Assembly (NCBI RefSeq): GCF_000633535.1
Contig: NZ_AYMR01000006.1
Span: forward strand, 248,001 to 312,000
Direction: 5' to 3'
DNA length: 64,000 bases
Source of the DNA: Leifsonia aquatica H1aii
GTDB taxonomy: Bacteria > Actinomycetota > Actinomycetes > Actinomycetales > Microbacteriaceae
Below are positions 32,238-40,959 of this stretch, piece by piece. Position 1 is the first letter of the stretch; each line of letters begins with the position of its first letter. Position numbers and translations under genes: made by a program. Below the pieces are notes generated by a model. It saw only the letters and a list, made by a program, of their open reading frames with translations. It was not told the DNA's origin and searched no databases.

Positions 32238-32792
32238 TCACCGCGCGCGCAGCAGCCCCACCGCCCGCTGCACCCGCGCGCTGAGGCCTTCGGCCGTGTC
32301 GGCGGGGAGGGACGCCACGGGGAACCAGTCGACCGCCTCCGACTCGTCGCTCGCCCGCAGCTCCAGGGGTTCCGTGGCGGCGGCCGCGAGGCCGATGTCG
32401 TAGTGGGCGGCGCAGGTGAAGCCGGGGCCGAGGTCGTGGATGTCGATGTCGGCGATCAGTGGAGCGCTGATGCGGGAGGCGGCGACGCCCGTCTCCTCGG
32501 TCAGCTCGCGGAGCCCCGCCGCCGCGAGGGTGGGGTCGCCTTCCTCGAGGTGGCCGCCGGGCTGCACCCAGAAGCGGCCCTTGCGGTGGAAGACGAGGGC
32601 GACGCTCCGCAGGTCACGGGTGACGAGGAAGACGCTGGCCGTGACGTGGCGGCCACCCGGCGACCGGACGAGCGCGGCGGGATCGTCCCGCAGCAGGTCC
32701 AGCGTGCGCGATCGCACGGAGCGGTCGCGGTCGTCGGCTGCGGCCCAGCTCTGGACGGTGGTCCGGACGTCGTCCAGCAGCTCACCCGGCAC
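32238..32792 (-). CDS. Nudix hydrolase
   Basis: This protein of 184 residues has the Nudix box GGHLEEGDPTLAAAGLRE followed by LTEETGV. It has Asp at the usual first Glu and one extra residue before the RE pair, a variant often seen in actinobacteria. It should cleave a nucleoside diphosphate linked to another moiety. The GTG start overlaps the end of the metallophosphoesterase gene by 11 bp, so it is the last gene of the leftward operon starting at 39457. Confidence 0.9.
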   Translation of the reverse strand: MPGELLDDVRTTVQSWAAADDRDRSVRSRTLDLLRDDPAALVRSPGGRHVTASVFLVTRDLRSVALVFHRKGRFWVQPGGHLEEGDPTLAAAGLRELTEETGVAASRISAPLIADIDIHDLGPGFTCAAHYDIGLAAAATEPLELRASDESEAVDWFPVASLPADTAEGLSARVQRAVGLLRAR

Positions 32793-33642
32793 GGGAGCTC
32801 CCGCTTCCAGAGATCGCGAGAGCCGTGTCGTCCGCCTCCAGCGTCTCGTGCCGCAGCGTCGCCGCCCCGGGGCCGTCGAGGGTGAGCACGACCCAGCCCG
32901 GTCGGGGGTCGCCGGAGGGTTGGGTCATATCGGCACGATACGGGATCGGCCCCGCGAGGCTGGGGGCGGTGACATGCCGCAGGCCGTCGACGGCGACGTC
33001 AACGAACCGGTGGGTGTGGCCGGTTCCGATGATCCGTGCGTCGCACTGCCGCAACAGGTGCTCCAGGCGTTCGGCGGCGGAGGTCGGGATGCTCGCCCAA
33101 TCGTCGGGCTCCGCGGGGGACTCCGGCCGGCGGAGGGACTCGTGCATGACCACGAGGGTCGGCACGGCGGGCTCGGAGGCGAGCCGCGTCAGCCAGCGCC
33201 ACTGTTCGTCCTCGGACGCGGTGCCGGAGGCGAAGAGCTGGGAGTTCAGCCCGACGACGCGCCAGCTTCCGATGCTGCGGGACCACCAGCTGCGTCCCCA
33301 CTCCCGCTCCCACGCGCGGACCCGCTCCTCGCTGACCAGAGTGCCGTGCCAGTCGGACGGGAGCCCGGAGCGGACGGCGTGGTCGCCGACGTCGTGGTTG
33401 CCGGGGACGACGGCCCACGGCGTGGAGAGCCGGCCGAGCAGGCGCCGGGCGAGGTGGCGGTCGTCGGCGTCGTCCGGGTCGTCCACGACGAGGTCTCCGG
33501 TGACGACGACGAGGTCCGGTCGGCGAGCGTCCATCGCGGCGACGAAACGGGACCAGTTGCGGTAGCCGGCCTCGCCGCGCTCCGGCCCTCCGGAGGCGCC
33601 GAGATGGGTGTCGGAGACGTGCACGACCGTCGGCGGGGTCAC
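32782..33642 (-). CDS. Calcineurin-like metallophosphoesterase
   Basis: This protein of 286 residues has the binuclear metal motifs HVSDTHLG, VVTGDLVVDD, VPGNHDVGD, VVMHESL and GTGHTHRF in the right order. It should hydrolyse a phosphomono- or diester. The GTG at 33642 overlaps the upstream HAD gene by 4 bp. In an operon with an ABC importer and a HAD phosphatase it may split an imported phosphodiester such as a glycerophosphodiester (inference). Confidence 0.9.
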   Translation of the reverse strand: MTPPTVVHVSDTHLGASGGPERGEAGYRNWSRFVAAMDARRPDLVVVTGDLVVDDPDDADDRHLARRLLGRLSTPWAVVPGNHDVGDHAVRSGLPSDWHGTLVSEERVRAWEREWGRSWWSRSIGSWRVVGLNSQLFASGTASEDEQWRWLTRLASEPAVPTLVVMHESLRRPESPAEPDDWASIPTSAAERLEHLLRQCDARIIGTGHTHRFVDVAVDGLRHVTAPSLAGPIPYRADMTQPSGDPRPGWVVLTLDGPGAATLRHETLEADDTALAISGSGSSRAG

Positions 33643-34448
33643 GCGAGCACCTCCGTCGCCAGGAACTCGGCGACGCCGTCCGCATCGTTCGACGCGGTGC
33701 CGTGGGAGGCGGCGGCGCGCACCTCGTCGGACGCGTTCGCCATCGCCACGCCGATGCCCGCCGCCCGGAGCAGCGGGAGGTCGTTGAGCTCGTCGCCGAA
33801 CGCGATCACGTCGTCGAGCCCGGCACCGAGGGCGCTCGCCCACCAGTGCGCGCCGGACCGCTTGTCGACGGTGGACGGCGAGATCTCGACGACGCCGCCG
33901 GACGAGTCGGTGACGGCGAAGCCGGTGCCGAGGAGCGCCGCCGCGCGCGAGACGGCGGCACGGGGGAGCATGCCGGGGGCAGCCATGACGAGCTGATGCA
34001 CGGGAGACGGGGGCGCGTCGTGCACCCGGTCGGGGTGCGGGTCGCGGAGGATCGGCTCGCGTGCGACCAGCTCGAGGAAGACCCGGTCGCTCGAGAAGAC
34101 GGCCTCCGCCTCCCAGCCGAACCCGGAGCCGGGGAAGGCGTCGCGGAGGGTCCGGACCGCCCAGCCTGCGGCCTCCGCCGACAGGGTGTCCTCGTGGAGG
34201 ACGACGCCGCTGCGCGGGTCGACGACGGCGGCGCCGTTGGAGACGATGACGGCGTCGAACAGGTCGAGCGCCTCCCGCGGGAGCACCCCGTCGATGAGGC
34301 GGTGCGGTCGCGCCGACGCGATGGCGAGGCGCAGGCCGGCCGCGCGCGCGGACCCGAGCACGTCGATGGTGCGCGGGGTGATGCGACGGTCGGAGGTGAG
34401 GAGGGTCCCGTCGAGGTCGGTGACGATCAGGCGGGGCTCAGGCGGCAT
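33639..34448 (-). CDS. HAD-superfamily phosphatase, Cof type
   Basis: This protein of 269 residues has motif I DLDGTLLTSDRRI, motif II IVSNGA, a type C2 cap and motif III/IV VIAFGDELNDLPLL, as in Cof/YidA-type sugar-phosphate phosphatases. It overlaps the ATPase gene upstream by 11 bp and the metallophosphoesterase gene downstream by 4 bp. It probably dephosphorylates the compound imported by the ABC system. Confidence 0.9.
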   Translation of the reverse strand: MPPEPRLIVTDLDGTLLTSDRRITPRTIDVLGSARAAGLRLAIASARPHRLIDGVLPREALDLFDAVIVSNGAAVVDPRSGVVLHEDTLSAEAAGWAVRTLRDAFPGSGFGWEAEAVFSSDRVFLELVAREPILRDPHPDRVHDAPPSPVHQLVMAAPGMLPRAAVSRAAALLGTGFAVTDSSGGVVEISPSTVDKRSGAHWWASALGAGLDDVIAFGDELNDLPLLRAAGIGVAMANASDEVRAAASHGTASNDADGVAEFLATEVLA

Positions 34449-35502
34449 GGCGGATTCCGGTCTCGGTGTCGAAGAAGTGGAGGTTCTCGCGGCGGGCGAT
34501 CACCCGGACGCGTTCGCCGAGCGGGGCGGCCGCGTCCACGCGCGCCCGCCACACGGCCGACCCGGCGCGGAGGTGCAGCACCCGGTCGGTGCCGTGCAGC
34601 TCGGACAGCTCGACCGTACCGTCGATCGTCAGGTCGCCCGGGCGGGCGACGGCGTCCGGAGCCAGCAGGAAGTGCTCGGGCCGCACCCCGAGGGTGAGGC
34701 CGGGCCGACGGAGGTCGGTACCCGCGACGGCGGCGCCCGCGAGGTCGGCTCCGACGAGGTTCATGTTGCCCAGGAACGCCGCGACGTAGGTCGTCGCCGG
34801 CCGCCCGAACACCTCGAGCGGGGTCCCGAGCTGCTCGATGCGGCCGCGGCGCAGCACGACGATCCGGTCGGACATCGTCATCGCCTCGGTCTGGTCGTGC
34901 GTGACGTAGAGCATGGTCGAGCCGACGCGGCGCTGGAGCGCGACGATCTCCGCACGCATCTCGATGCGCAGCTGGGCGTCGAGGTTGGAGAGCGGCTCGT
35001 CCATCAGCAGGATCTCGGGATCGCGCACCAGGGCCCGGCAGATGCCGACCCGCTGGCGCTGGCCGCCCGAGAGCTGGGCCGGCAGCCGGTCGAGAACGTG
35101 CTCGATGTGCATCAGCTCGGCCACGGCCTGCGCCCGTCTGCGCCGCTCGGGCGCGGGGACTTTCGCCATCTTCAGCGGGAACTCGATGTTCTTGACCACC
35201 GACTTCGCCGGGTAGAGGCCGTAGTTCTGGAAGACCATGGCCACGTTCCGGTCGGCGGGGTCGACCCGTGTGACGTCGCGGTCCCCGATCCGGATCGATC
35301 CCGCGCCGGCCTCGTCGAGCCCGGCGACGATCCGCATCAGTGTCGTCTTGCCGCAGCCGGACTCGCCGAGCACCGTGGTGATGCGGCCGCCGGGCGCCTC
35401 GAAGCTGACGTCGTCGAGCACCCGGGCGCCGTGTCCCTCGGAGGAGCGCCGATCGGTGGAGAAGGATTTGACCAGGTGGTCGATCCGGACCGGGGAGCTC
35501 AT
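34438..35502 (-). CDS. ABC transporter ATPase (UgpC/MalK type)
   Basis: This ATPase of 354 residues has Walker A LGESGCGKTT, the Q-loop MVFQNYGLYP, the signature LSGGQRQRVG, Walker B ILLMDEPLSNLD and switch histidine VTHDQTEAM. A C-terminal OB-type (TOBE) regulatory domain follows (LTLGVRPEHFLL onward). It energises the permeases encoded upstream in the same operon. Its start overlaps the binding-protein stop by one base (ATGA/TGATG). Confidence 0.94.
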   Translation of the reverse strand: MSSPVRIDHLVKSFSTDRRSSEGHGARVLDDVSFEAPGGRITTVLGESGCGKTTLMRIVAGLDEAGAGSIRIGDRDVTRVDPADRNVAMVFQNYGLYPAKSVVKNIEFPLKMAKVPAPERRRRAQAVAELMHIEHVLDRLPAQLSGGQRQRVGICRALVRDPEILLMDEPLSNLDAQLRIEMRAEIVALQRRVGSTMLYVTHDQTEAMTMSDRIVVLRRGRIEQLGTPLEVFGRPATTYVAAFLGNMNLVGADLAGAAVAGTDLRRPGLTLGVRPEHFLLAPDAVARPGDLTIDGTVELSELHGTDRVLHLRAGSAVWRARVDAAAPLGERVRVIARRENLHFFDTETGIRHAA

Positions 35503-36797
35503 CACTTGCTCGTCAGGAGGCCGGTGGCGGTCTTCTGCAGCTGCGCGGCGGCGTCGGCGGGCGACAGGTCGCCGCGCAGGACCCGCAGCTGGTCGTCCAC
35601 GTACGCGGAGCTGTACTCGGCGTTCGCCGTGCCGGGCAGCGGCTGCCAGGCGACCGACTTCTGGTCGCGGATGGCGGTCCACTCCGGGTTCTGGGCGTAC
35701 ACGGGGCGCAGGTACTTCGCGTCGTCCGCGAGGTCGGTGCGGAGCGGGATGGTCGCGGTCGCGGCCACCGTCGCCGTCACCGTCTCCGGGGTGAGCAGGG
35801 TGAGCAGGGCGTCGCAGACGGCCTTCTGCCGGTTCGGGTCCTTGGTGGTGATGACGAAGCCGTTGGTGGAGAGGGCGGCGACGGACGATCCGCCGTCCAT
35901 GGCGGGGACGGGGGCGAGGCGCAGATCCATCGCGCCGCTGGCCTTGAGCGCGGGGTAGGCGGACGTCGAGGTGACGATCATCCCGAGCTTGCCTCCGGCG
36001 AACGCCTCGTTGGCCTGCTGGAAGTAGTTCGTGTAGACCGGGGAGCTGCCGTCCTTCGCCATGGAGGCGAAGAGGTCGAAGACGGCACGCCCGGCCTTCG
36101 AGTCGATGCCGAGCTTCCCGGAGGCCGGGTCGTAGACGGCGCCGCCGAGGGATGCGACGTACGACTGGAAGTTGTAGTCGTTGCCGAAGTAGGCGGTGCC
36201 GCCGGCGGCGCCCGTGGCCGCGATGGCCCTCGCGTCCGCGTGGAACTCGGACAGCGTCGTCGGAGGCGTGTCCGGGTCGAGGCCCGCGGCGCGGAACAGG
36301 TCGGCGTTGTAGAAGAGCGCGTTCGGGGTGGCGTACCAGGGGATCTGATAGACGTGGCCCTTCACGGTCAGCCCGGACATGATCGAGGGGTCCAGGCTCT
36401 TCTTCAGCGCCGGATCGGTGGCGAGGCAGGTGTCGGCGGGCTGCGCCGCACCGGCATCGACGAGTGTGCGGTAGGTGGCGCTCGTGACGCGCACCGCGTC
36501 GGGTCCGTGCCCGGAGGCGATGTCGACCAGGGCCTTCTGCGCCGTGTCGATGTCGGAGTCGGCGCTCAGCTGCAACGTGACCGTGGTGGCCGCGGTGGCG
36601 GAGGAGTTGTAGCCGTCGAACGTCTTCTTCAGCAGTTGCCCGTTCTGGGCGGACTGGCCCGAGACGATGGTCACGGACGGCGCGGGGGTGGCGGATCCCG
36701 TCGAGGTCGCGTCGGCGGTGGCGGAGCAGGCGGTCAGAGCCGCGAGTCCGGCCGCGACGAGCGCGACGGTCGGCAGGAGGCGTCGGGTGGTCAGCAT
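35502..36797 (-). CDS. ABC transporter substrate-binding lipoprotein (UgpB-like)
   Basis: This protein of 431 residues has a lipobox LTAC after the hydrophobic VALVAAGLAAL, then a family 1 solute-binding fold with GQSAQNGQLLKKTFDGYNSS, IPWYATPNALFYNADLFRAAGL and TNGFVITTKDPNRQKAVCDALL. The ATG at 36797 has AAAGGA six bases upstream. A pyrimidine-rich leader separates it from the permease gene upstream. The companion phosphatases point to a phosphorylated ligand such as a glycerol-phosphate compound, which is inferred. Confidence 0.92.
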   Translation of the reverse strand: MLTTRRLLPTVALVAAGLAALTACSATADATSTGSATPAPSVTIVSGQSAQNGQLLKKTFDGYNSSATAATTVTLQLSADSDIDTAQKALVDIASGHGPDAVRVTSATYRTLVDAGAAQPADTCLATDPALKKSLDPSIMSGLTVKGHVYQIPWYATPNALFYNADLFRAAGLDPDTPPTTLSEFHADARAIAATGAAGGTAYFGNDYNFQSYVASLGGAVYDPASGKLGIDSKAGRAVFDLFASMAKDGSSPVYTNYFQQANEAFAGGKLGMIVTSTSAYPALKASGAMDLRLAPVPAMDGGSSVAALSTNGFVITTKDPNRQKAVCDALLTLLTPETVTATVAATATIPLRTDLADDAKYLRPVYAQNPEWTAIRDQKSVAWQPLPGTANAEYSSAYVDDQLRVLRGDLSPADAAAQLQKTATGLLTSK

Positions 36798-36830
36798 GGT
36801 GTTCCTTTGCATTCAGGGGTCGACGAACAC

Positions 36831-36894
36831 AGGTGGGGTGGGGAGAGGGGGAAACAGGAAGGGACGGTGGAGCGTGGAGGGAGAAGAAGGAGGG
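36831..36894 (-). other. Pyrimidine-rich intercistronic tract in the transporter operon
   Basis: Over 64 bases the plus strand has only seven pyrimidines, so the leftward transcript is almost pure C/U and very C-rich. It lies between the second permease stop (36901) and the binding-protein start (36797). C-rich, G-poor RNA is what Rho binds; it could also favour unusual DNA structure. Confidence 0.6.
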
Positions 36895-36900
36895 CCGGAC

Positions 36901-37713
36901 TCAGCCGGTCTGCCCGTTGAGCGCGAGCCCGCGGATGAACTGGCGTTGCGCGAACAGGAAGGCGACGACGAGAGGGAGCACGGAGAGGGTGGCCATCGCC
37001 ATCTGCGGCCCGTACTCGGTGACGGCCTCGGAGTTGATGAAGTCGACGACGCCGAACGGCACCGTGGCCGATTGCCGGCTGGTGAGGACGAACGACGGCC
37101 AGAAGTAGGCGTTCCACGCCGACGTGACGGTGAAGATCCCGAGCGAGAGCAGCGCCGGCCGGCTCGACGGCACGACGATCTCGAGCAGGATCGCCCCGGT
37201 CCGGGCGCCGTCCAGCCGGGCGGCGTCGAACATGGCGGAGGGCAGGGAGAGGAAGTACTGCCGCAGCAGGAAGATCGCGAACGCCGAACCGATGAACGGG
37301 AGGATCAGCGCCGGCAGGGTGTCCACCAGGCCGACCTCACGGAAGACGAGGTAGATCGGGATGGCGAGCACCTGGAACGGCAGGAGCAGCAGGGCCCCGA
37401 CGAGCCAGACCGAGAGCGCGCGGCCGCGGTAGCGCAGGCGGGCGAGAGCGTAGGCCGCGGGGAGGCACACCAGCACCTGGAACAGGAGGGTGCCCGCGCA
37501 GACCAGCAGCGAGTTCAGGTAGTACGACCCGAGCGGCACCCGCTGGGCCACCTCCACGAAGTTGTCGAGCGTGGGATGGGCGAGGTACTTCCCGGCCAGC
37601 ACGTCGCTCGTCGGGGTGAAGGCGCTCATCAGCATGATCGCGATGGGCGCGAGCATGTAGACGGCGCCGAGAGCGAGGAGGAGGTGCCGCGCGACCTGGG
37701 CGCTCGTCTTCAT
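36901..37713 (-). CDS. ABC transporter permease, MalG/UgpE-type
   Basis: This permease of 270 residues has six predicted helices. The EAA loop reads SAMFDAARLDGARTGAILLEIVVP. It starts with ATG overlapping the upstream permease stop by 4 bp and pairs with the ATPase encoded in the same operon. Confidence 0.93.
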   Translation of the reverse strand: MKTSAQVARHLLLALGAVYMLAPIAIMLMSAFTPTSDVLAGKYLAHPTLDNFVEVAQRVPLGSYYLNSLLVCAGTLLFQVLVCLPAAYALARLRYRGRALSVWLVGALLLLPFQVLAIPIYLVFREVGLVDTLPALILPFIGSAFAIFLLRQYFLSLPSAMFDAARLDGARTGAILLEIVVPSSRPALLSLGIFTVTSAWNAYFWPSFVLTSRQSATVPFGVVDFINSEAVTEYGPQMAMATLSVLPLVVAFLFAQRQFIRGLALNGQTG

Positions 37714-38588
37714 CGGGTCGCCCCCTTCTCGAGCCGCTTGGCGTACCCGGTGCGCTGGAGGGCGGTGACGACCAGCGAGAGCGCGAGCAGCGCGATGGAC
37801 AGCACGGCGGCCCTCCCGATGTCGAAGTAGTGGACGCCGCGCGTCCAGATGGCGAAGGTGAGGGTCTGGGTCGCGTCGAGCGGTCCGCCCTGGGTCATCG
37901 CCGCGATGGTGTCGTACGCCTGCAGGGCGGAGCTCGCGGTGGCGATGAAGGCGAAGACGGTGGTGGGGCCCAGGGCGGGCCAGGTGACGTGCCAGAACCG
38001 GCTCCAGGCCTTCGCGCCGTCGAGCCGGGCGCTCTCGTAGGGATCGGTCGGCAGGCCGCTGAGCGCGGCCAGATAGAGGATCGCGACCAACCCGATCTGG
38101 TGCCAGTTGCCGACGATCGCGATCGCCGGCAGCGCCAGGCTCGGGGAGCTCAACCAGTCGTGGACGCCGAGCGGGCCGAGCACCAGGTCGACCACTCCCG
38201 TGTTCGCCTGGAACATCCATCGCCAGACCGCGCTCATCGCGACCAGGGTCGTGGCGACCGGCAGGAAGTAGACGCTGCGCCAGAAACCGTGCCCGCGGGT
38301 GAGGCCGTTGATCAGCAGCGCCACCACCAGTCCGGCCGCCAGCGAGGTGGGGATGGTCATCGCGGCGTAGGCCAGCGTGTTGAGCACGCTGCGGCCGAAC
38401 TCGTCGCTGGCGAGTTCCGTCGCGAAGTTCGCGAACCCGGCCCAGGTCGTCGCTCCGCCGATGAGGTCGATGTGGAAGAACGCCAGCCCGATCACCAGCA
38501 GGAGGGGGAGGAGCACGAACGCGGCGATGCAGAGGGCCGCGGGCGCCGTGAGCAGGTACGGCACCATCCGGTTGCGGAGCGTGGTCAC
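37710..38588 (-). CDS. ABC transporter permease, MalF/UgpA-type
   Basis: This permease of 292 residues has six predicted helices, VPYLLTAPAALCIAAFVLLPL at the start and an EAA loop YESARLDGAKAWSRFWHVTWP. The GTG at 38588 overlaps the RpiR stop by 4 bp, so regulator and transporter are one transcription unit. Confidence 0.93.
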   Translation of the reverse strand: MTTLRNRMVPYLLTAPAALCIAAFVLLPLLLVIGLAFFHIDLIGGATTWAGFANFATELASDEFGRSVLNTLAYAAMTIPTSLAAGLVVALLINGLTRGHGFWRSVYFLPVATTLVAMSAVWRWMFQANTGVVDLVLGPLGVHDWLSSPSLALPAIAIVGNWHQIGLVAILYLAALSGLPTDPYESARLDGAKAWSRFWHVTWPALGPTTVFAFIATASSALQAYDTIAAMTQGGPLDATQTLTFAIWTRGVHYFDIGRAAVLSIALLALSLVVTALQRTGYAKRLEKGATR

Positions 38589-39457
38589 ATCGAGCCCCGT
38601 TCGATGAGGTCGGAGATGTGCTCCAGACCGCGGGCGTAGCGCTCGGGGTCGGTGTTGGAGATCGCCGCGACGAGCGCGTCCACAACGGTGAGGAAGGCGA
38701 GACGGCTGGCCCACGCATCGAGACCGGATCGCGCGGTGCTCGCCCCGACGACCAGCGCGTGGTCCGCCAGTTGCACCAGCGGTGTCCGCACGAAGGAGGT
38801 CACGGCGACGACGGTCGCGCCCGCCGCCTGTGCCTCGCGGGCGACCTCGAGACCGTGCGGGTACGTGCCGCCGTGCAGGAAGATGACGCAGGCATCGCCG
38901 GGCCGCAGGCTCCCCGCCCGGATGCGCTGGATCTGGGCGTCGGCGGGCGCCTCGGCCGGCAGGCCCAGGTGGTCGAGCCGATAGGAGAAGTCGAGCGCGA
39001 CGGGGTGACTGAGGGAGGCTCCGACGGCCAGGATGCGGTTCGCGCCGGTGAGCGCGGCGACGGTCGCCGCGAACTCCTCGGGGTCGACGGCGGAGCGCAC
39101 GCCGGCGACCGTGTGCGCGCCGATCGCCGACACGGAGGCGAGCGTCTGGTCGGGAGTGTCGGTGGGTGACAGGGTCGGCAGGGATTCGATCGTCGGCTCG
39201 GCGACGGCCAGCGTGATCGCCAGCTCCTGGAACCCGGTGTAACCGACGCTGCGCGCGAAACGGATCACGGTGGTCGCCGACGTCTGCGCCTTCTCGCCCA
39301 GCTGCGAGGCCGTCATGCTGATCACGCTCTTGGGGTCGGACAGTACGACCTCCGCCACGCGGCGCTCACTCGCGGCGAGGGTCCCCAGCGCGGAACGGAT
39401 GCCGGCCACGGCTCGCGCGCCGAGGGTGCCGGGGGTGTTGTCGCTGATCTCGTCCAT
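38585..39457 (-). CDS. RpiR/MurR-family transcriptional regulator
   Basis: This protein of 290 residues has an N-terminal RpiR helix-turn-helix (SVISMTASQLGEKAQTSATTVIRFARSVGYTGFQEL) and a C-terminal SIS domain that binds phosphosugars (ILAVGASLSHPVALDFSYRL, FLHGGTYPHGLEVAREAQ, VVAVTSF). It heads the operon of an ABC importer and phosphatases. A palindrome at 39504-39524, 47 bases upstream, is its likely autoregulatory site. The ATG at 39457 is chosen because the longer frame to 39499 adds no homologous residues. Confidence 0.9.
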   Translation of the reverse strand: MDEISDNTPGTLGARAVAGIRSALGTLAASERRVAEVVLSDPKSVISMTASQLGEKAQTSATTVIRFARSVGYTGFQELAITLAVAEPTIESLPTLSPTDTPDQTLASVSAIGAHTVAGVRSAVDPEEFAATVAALTGANRILAVGASLSHPVALDFSYRLDHLGLPAEAPADAQIQRIRAGSLRPGDACVIFLHGGTYPHGLEVAREAQAAGATVVAVTSFVRTPLVQLADHALVVGASTARSGLDAWASRLAFLTVVDALVAAISNTDPERYARGLEHISDLIERGSM

Positions 39458-39503
39458 GCCTCGACGGTACGAGACGCGCGTGAACGCATGTATCGCCATA
39501 ACT

Positions 39504-39524
39504 TAACGGATGGTGAATCCGTTA
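39504..39524. promoter_or_regulatory. Palindromic operator before the RpiR-transporter operon
   Basis: TAACGGAT (39504-39511) and ATCCGTTA (39517-39524) form a perfect 8-bp inverted repeat with a 5-base spacer. It is flanked by direct CATAAC repeats at 39497-39502 and 39528-39533. The region is AT-richer than its surroundings. The RpiR protein encoded next to it is the likely binder. Confidence 0.7.
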
Positions 39525-39543
39525 CGTCATAACATCGTCCTCG

Positions 39544-40794
39544 TCAGCTCCGCCCGGCCCACGGGTCGTAGTCGGCGACCAGCGCCTCCTGAGCGGGTCG
39601 CTCCTCCTCCGGGACGTGCTGCAGGTTCACGCGCACCCGGTACCACTGCGAACTGGACCCGCGCATCCCGTCGATCAGCTCATCGGCCGGGTGCAGCAGG
39701 GCGGCGGCACCGGGATGCGCCGTCCGCCATCGCTCCAGCGCCTCCAGCGCCTCCGGCTTGGTCTTCGTGCGCGCCACCTCGATCAGGGGCATCCGGGAGA
39801 CACGTCGCCCGTCGCCACCGCTCGCGCCCTCGCCGCCACTCCCTCCCCGGCCTCGCGGCGCCTTCTCGGCCGGACCGAGCCAGGCGGCCAGCGCCAGCAG
39901 GCCGTCGAGCGATCCGATTGCGCCGTCGATCCCGTCGTGCGGGTCGCCGCGCTCCGCGAACCGCCGCAGCACGGTCGGCACGGTGAACTCCTCCGGACGT
40001 CGTGTCCTGACCTCCGGCCAGTCCAGCGGCGTCGAGACCCGGGCGTCGGGGAGCGGGCGGATCGAATAGGCCGAGGCGACGGTGCGATCCTTGGCGTTCT
40101 GGTTGAAGTCGACGAAGACGCTCTCGCCGCGCTCCTCCTTCCACCAGTGGGCGGTGGCGAGGCCGGGGGCACGGTTCTCGACGTCGCGCGCGAGCGTCTC
40201 GGCGGCGAGGCGCACGTCGGCGAACCCCCACCGGGGTGCGATGCGGACCAGGATGTGGAGGCCGCGCGAGCCGCTGGTCTTCGGCCAGCCGATCAGGCCG
40301 ACGTCGTCGAGCGAATCGCGGACGATGAACGCGACGTCCACGATCTGCGACCAGCCGACGCCCGGCATGGGGTCGAGGTCGACGCGCAGTTCGTCCGGGT
40401 GGTCGAGGTCCTCGGCACGGACGGCGTGCGGATTGAGGTCGAGACAGCCGAGGTTCGAGACCCAGGCGAGCCCGGCCGCGTCCCGCAGCACGGCCTCTTC
40501 GGCGGAGGTGCCGCTGGCGTAGTGCAGGGTCGCGGTGTCGATGTAGCCGGGATGCCCGTCGGGCACGCGCTTCTGGAAGAACGGCTCCTGCCCGAGGCCC
40601 TTCACGAACCGCTTCAGGACCATCGGGCGGCCGCCGGCGCCGCGCAGCGCCCCGTCGGAGACCGCGAGGTAGTAGCGGGCGAGATCGAGCTTGGTCAGCC
40701 CCGCCTCCGGGAACACGACCCTGTCCGGGCTGGAGATGCGCACCTCGTGCCCGCCGGCCTCGACGAAGGCCTCCGACTTCGATGACGGCGTCAT
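39544..40794 (-). CDS. LigD-type DNA polymerase/primase domain protein
   Basis: This protein of 416 residues matches the polymerase domain of bacterial NHEJ LigD (archaeo-eukaryotic primase fold). It has SSPDRVVFPEAGLTKLDLARYY, PMVLKRFVKGLGQEPFFQKRVP, the metal-binding DLDP in RVDLDPMPGVGW, and the nucleotide-binding SGSRGLHILV. Ligase and phosphoesterase domains are absent and no Ku gene is seen nearby, so it may work with partners encoded elsewhere. The C-terminal 110 residues (after KAPRGRGGSGGEG) are a less conserved extension. The frame is open to 40938, but homology starts after the ATG at 40794. Confidence 0.92.
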   Translation of the reverse strand: MTPSSKSEAFVEAGGHEVRISSPDRVVFPEAGLTKLDLARYYLAVSDGALRGAGGRPMVLKRFVKGLGQEPFFQKRVPDGHPGYIDTATLHYASGTSAEEAVLRDAAGLAWVSNLGCLDLNPHAVRAEDLDHPDELRVDLDPMPGVGWSQIVDVAFIVRDSLDDVGLIGWPKTSGSRGLHILVRIAPRWGFADVRLAAETLARDVENRAPGLATAHWWKEERGESVFVDFNQNAKDRTVASAYSIRPLPDARVSTPLDWPEVRTRRPEEFTVPTVLRRFAERGDPHDGIDGAIGSLDGLLALAAWLGPAEKAPRGRGGSGGEGASGGDGRRVSRMPLIEVARTKTKPEALEALERWRTAHPGAAALLHPADELIDGMRGSSSQWYRVRVNLQHVPEEERPAQEALVADYDPWAGRS

Positions 40795-40959
40795 CTCCGT
40801 CACGGTAGTGCTGCGCGGTCCCGCGGGCCAGCCCCGGTGGGGCCGACCTGGTCGCGGTGCGGTTCGGGGGTGTCTTGCCGCGGCGCACGCCGCGGGTCTA
40901 CCGTGTCGCGCAAACCCGAGCCTGTTCGTGTCACGCACGCAGCTCTGTGGGAGGATCCC

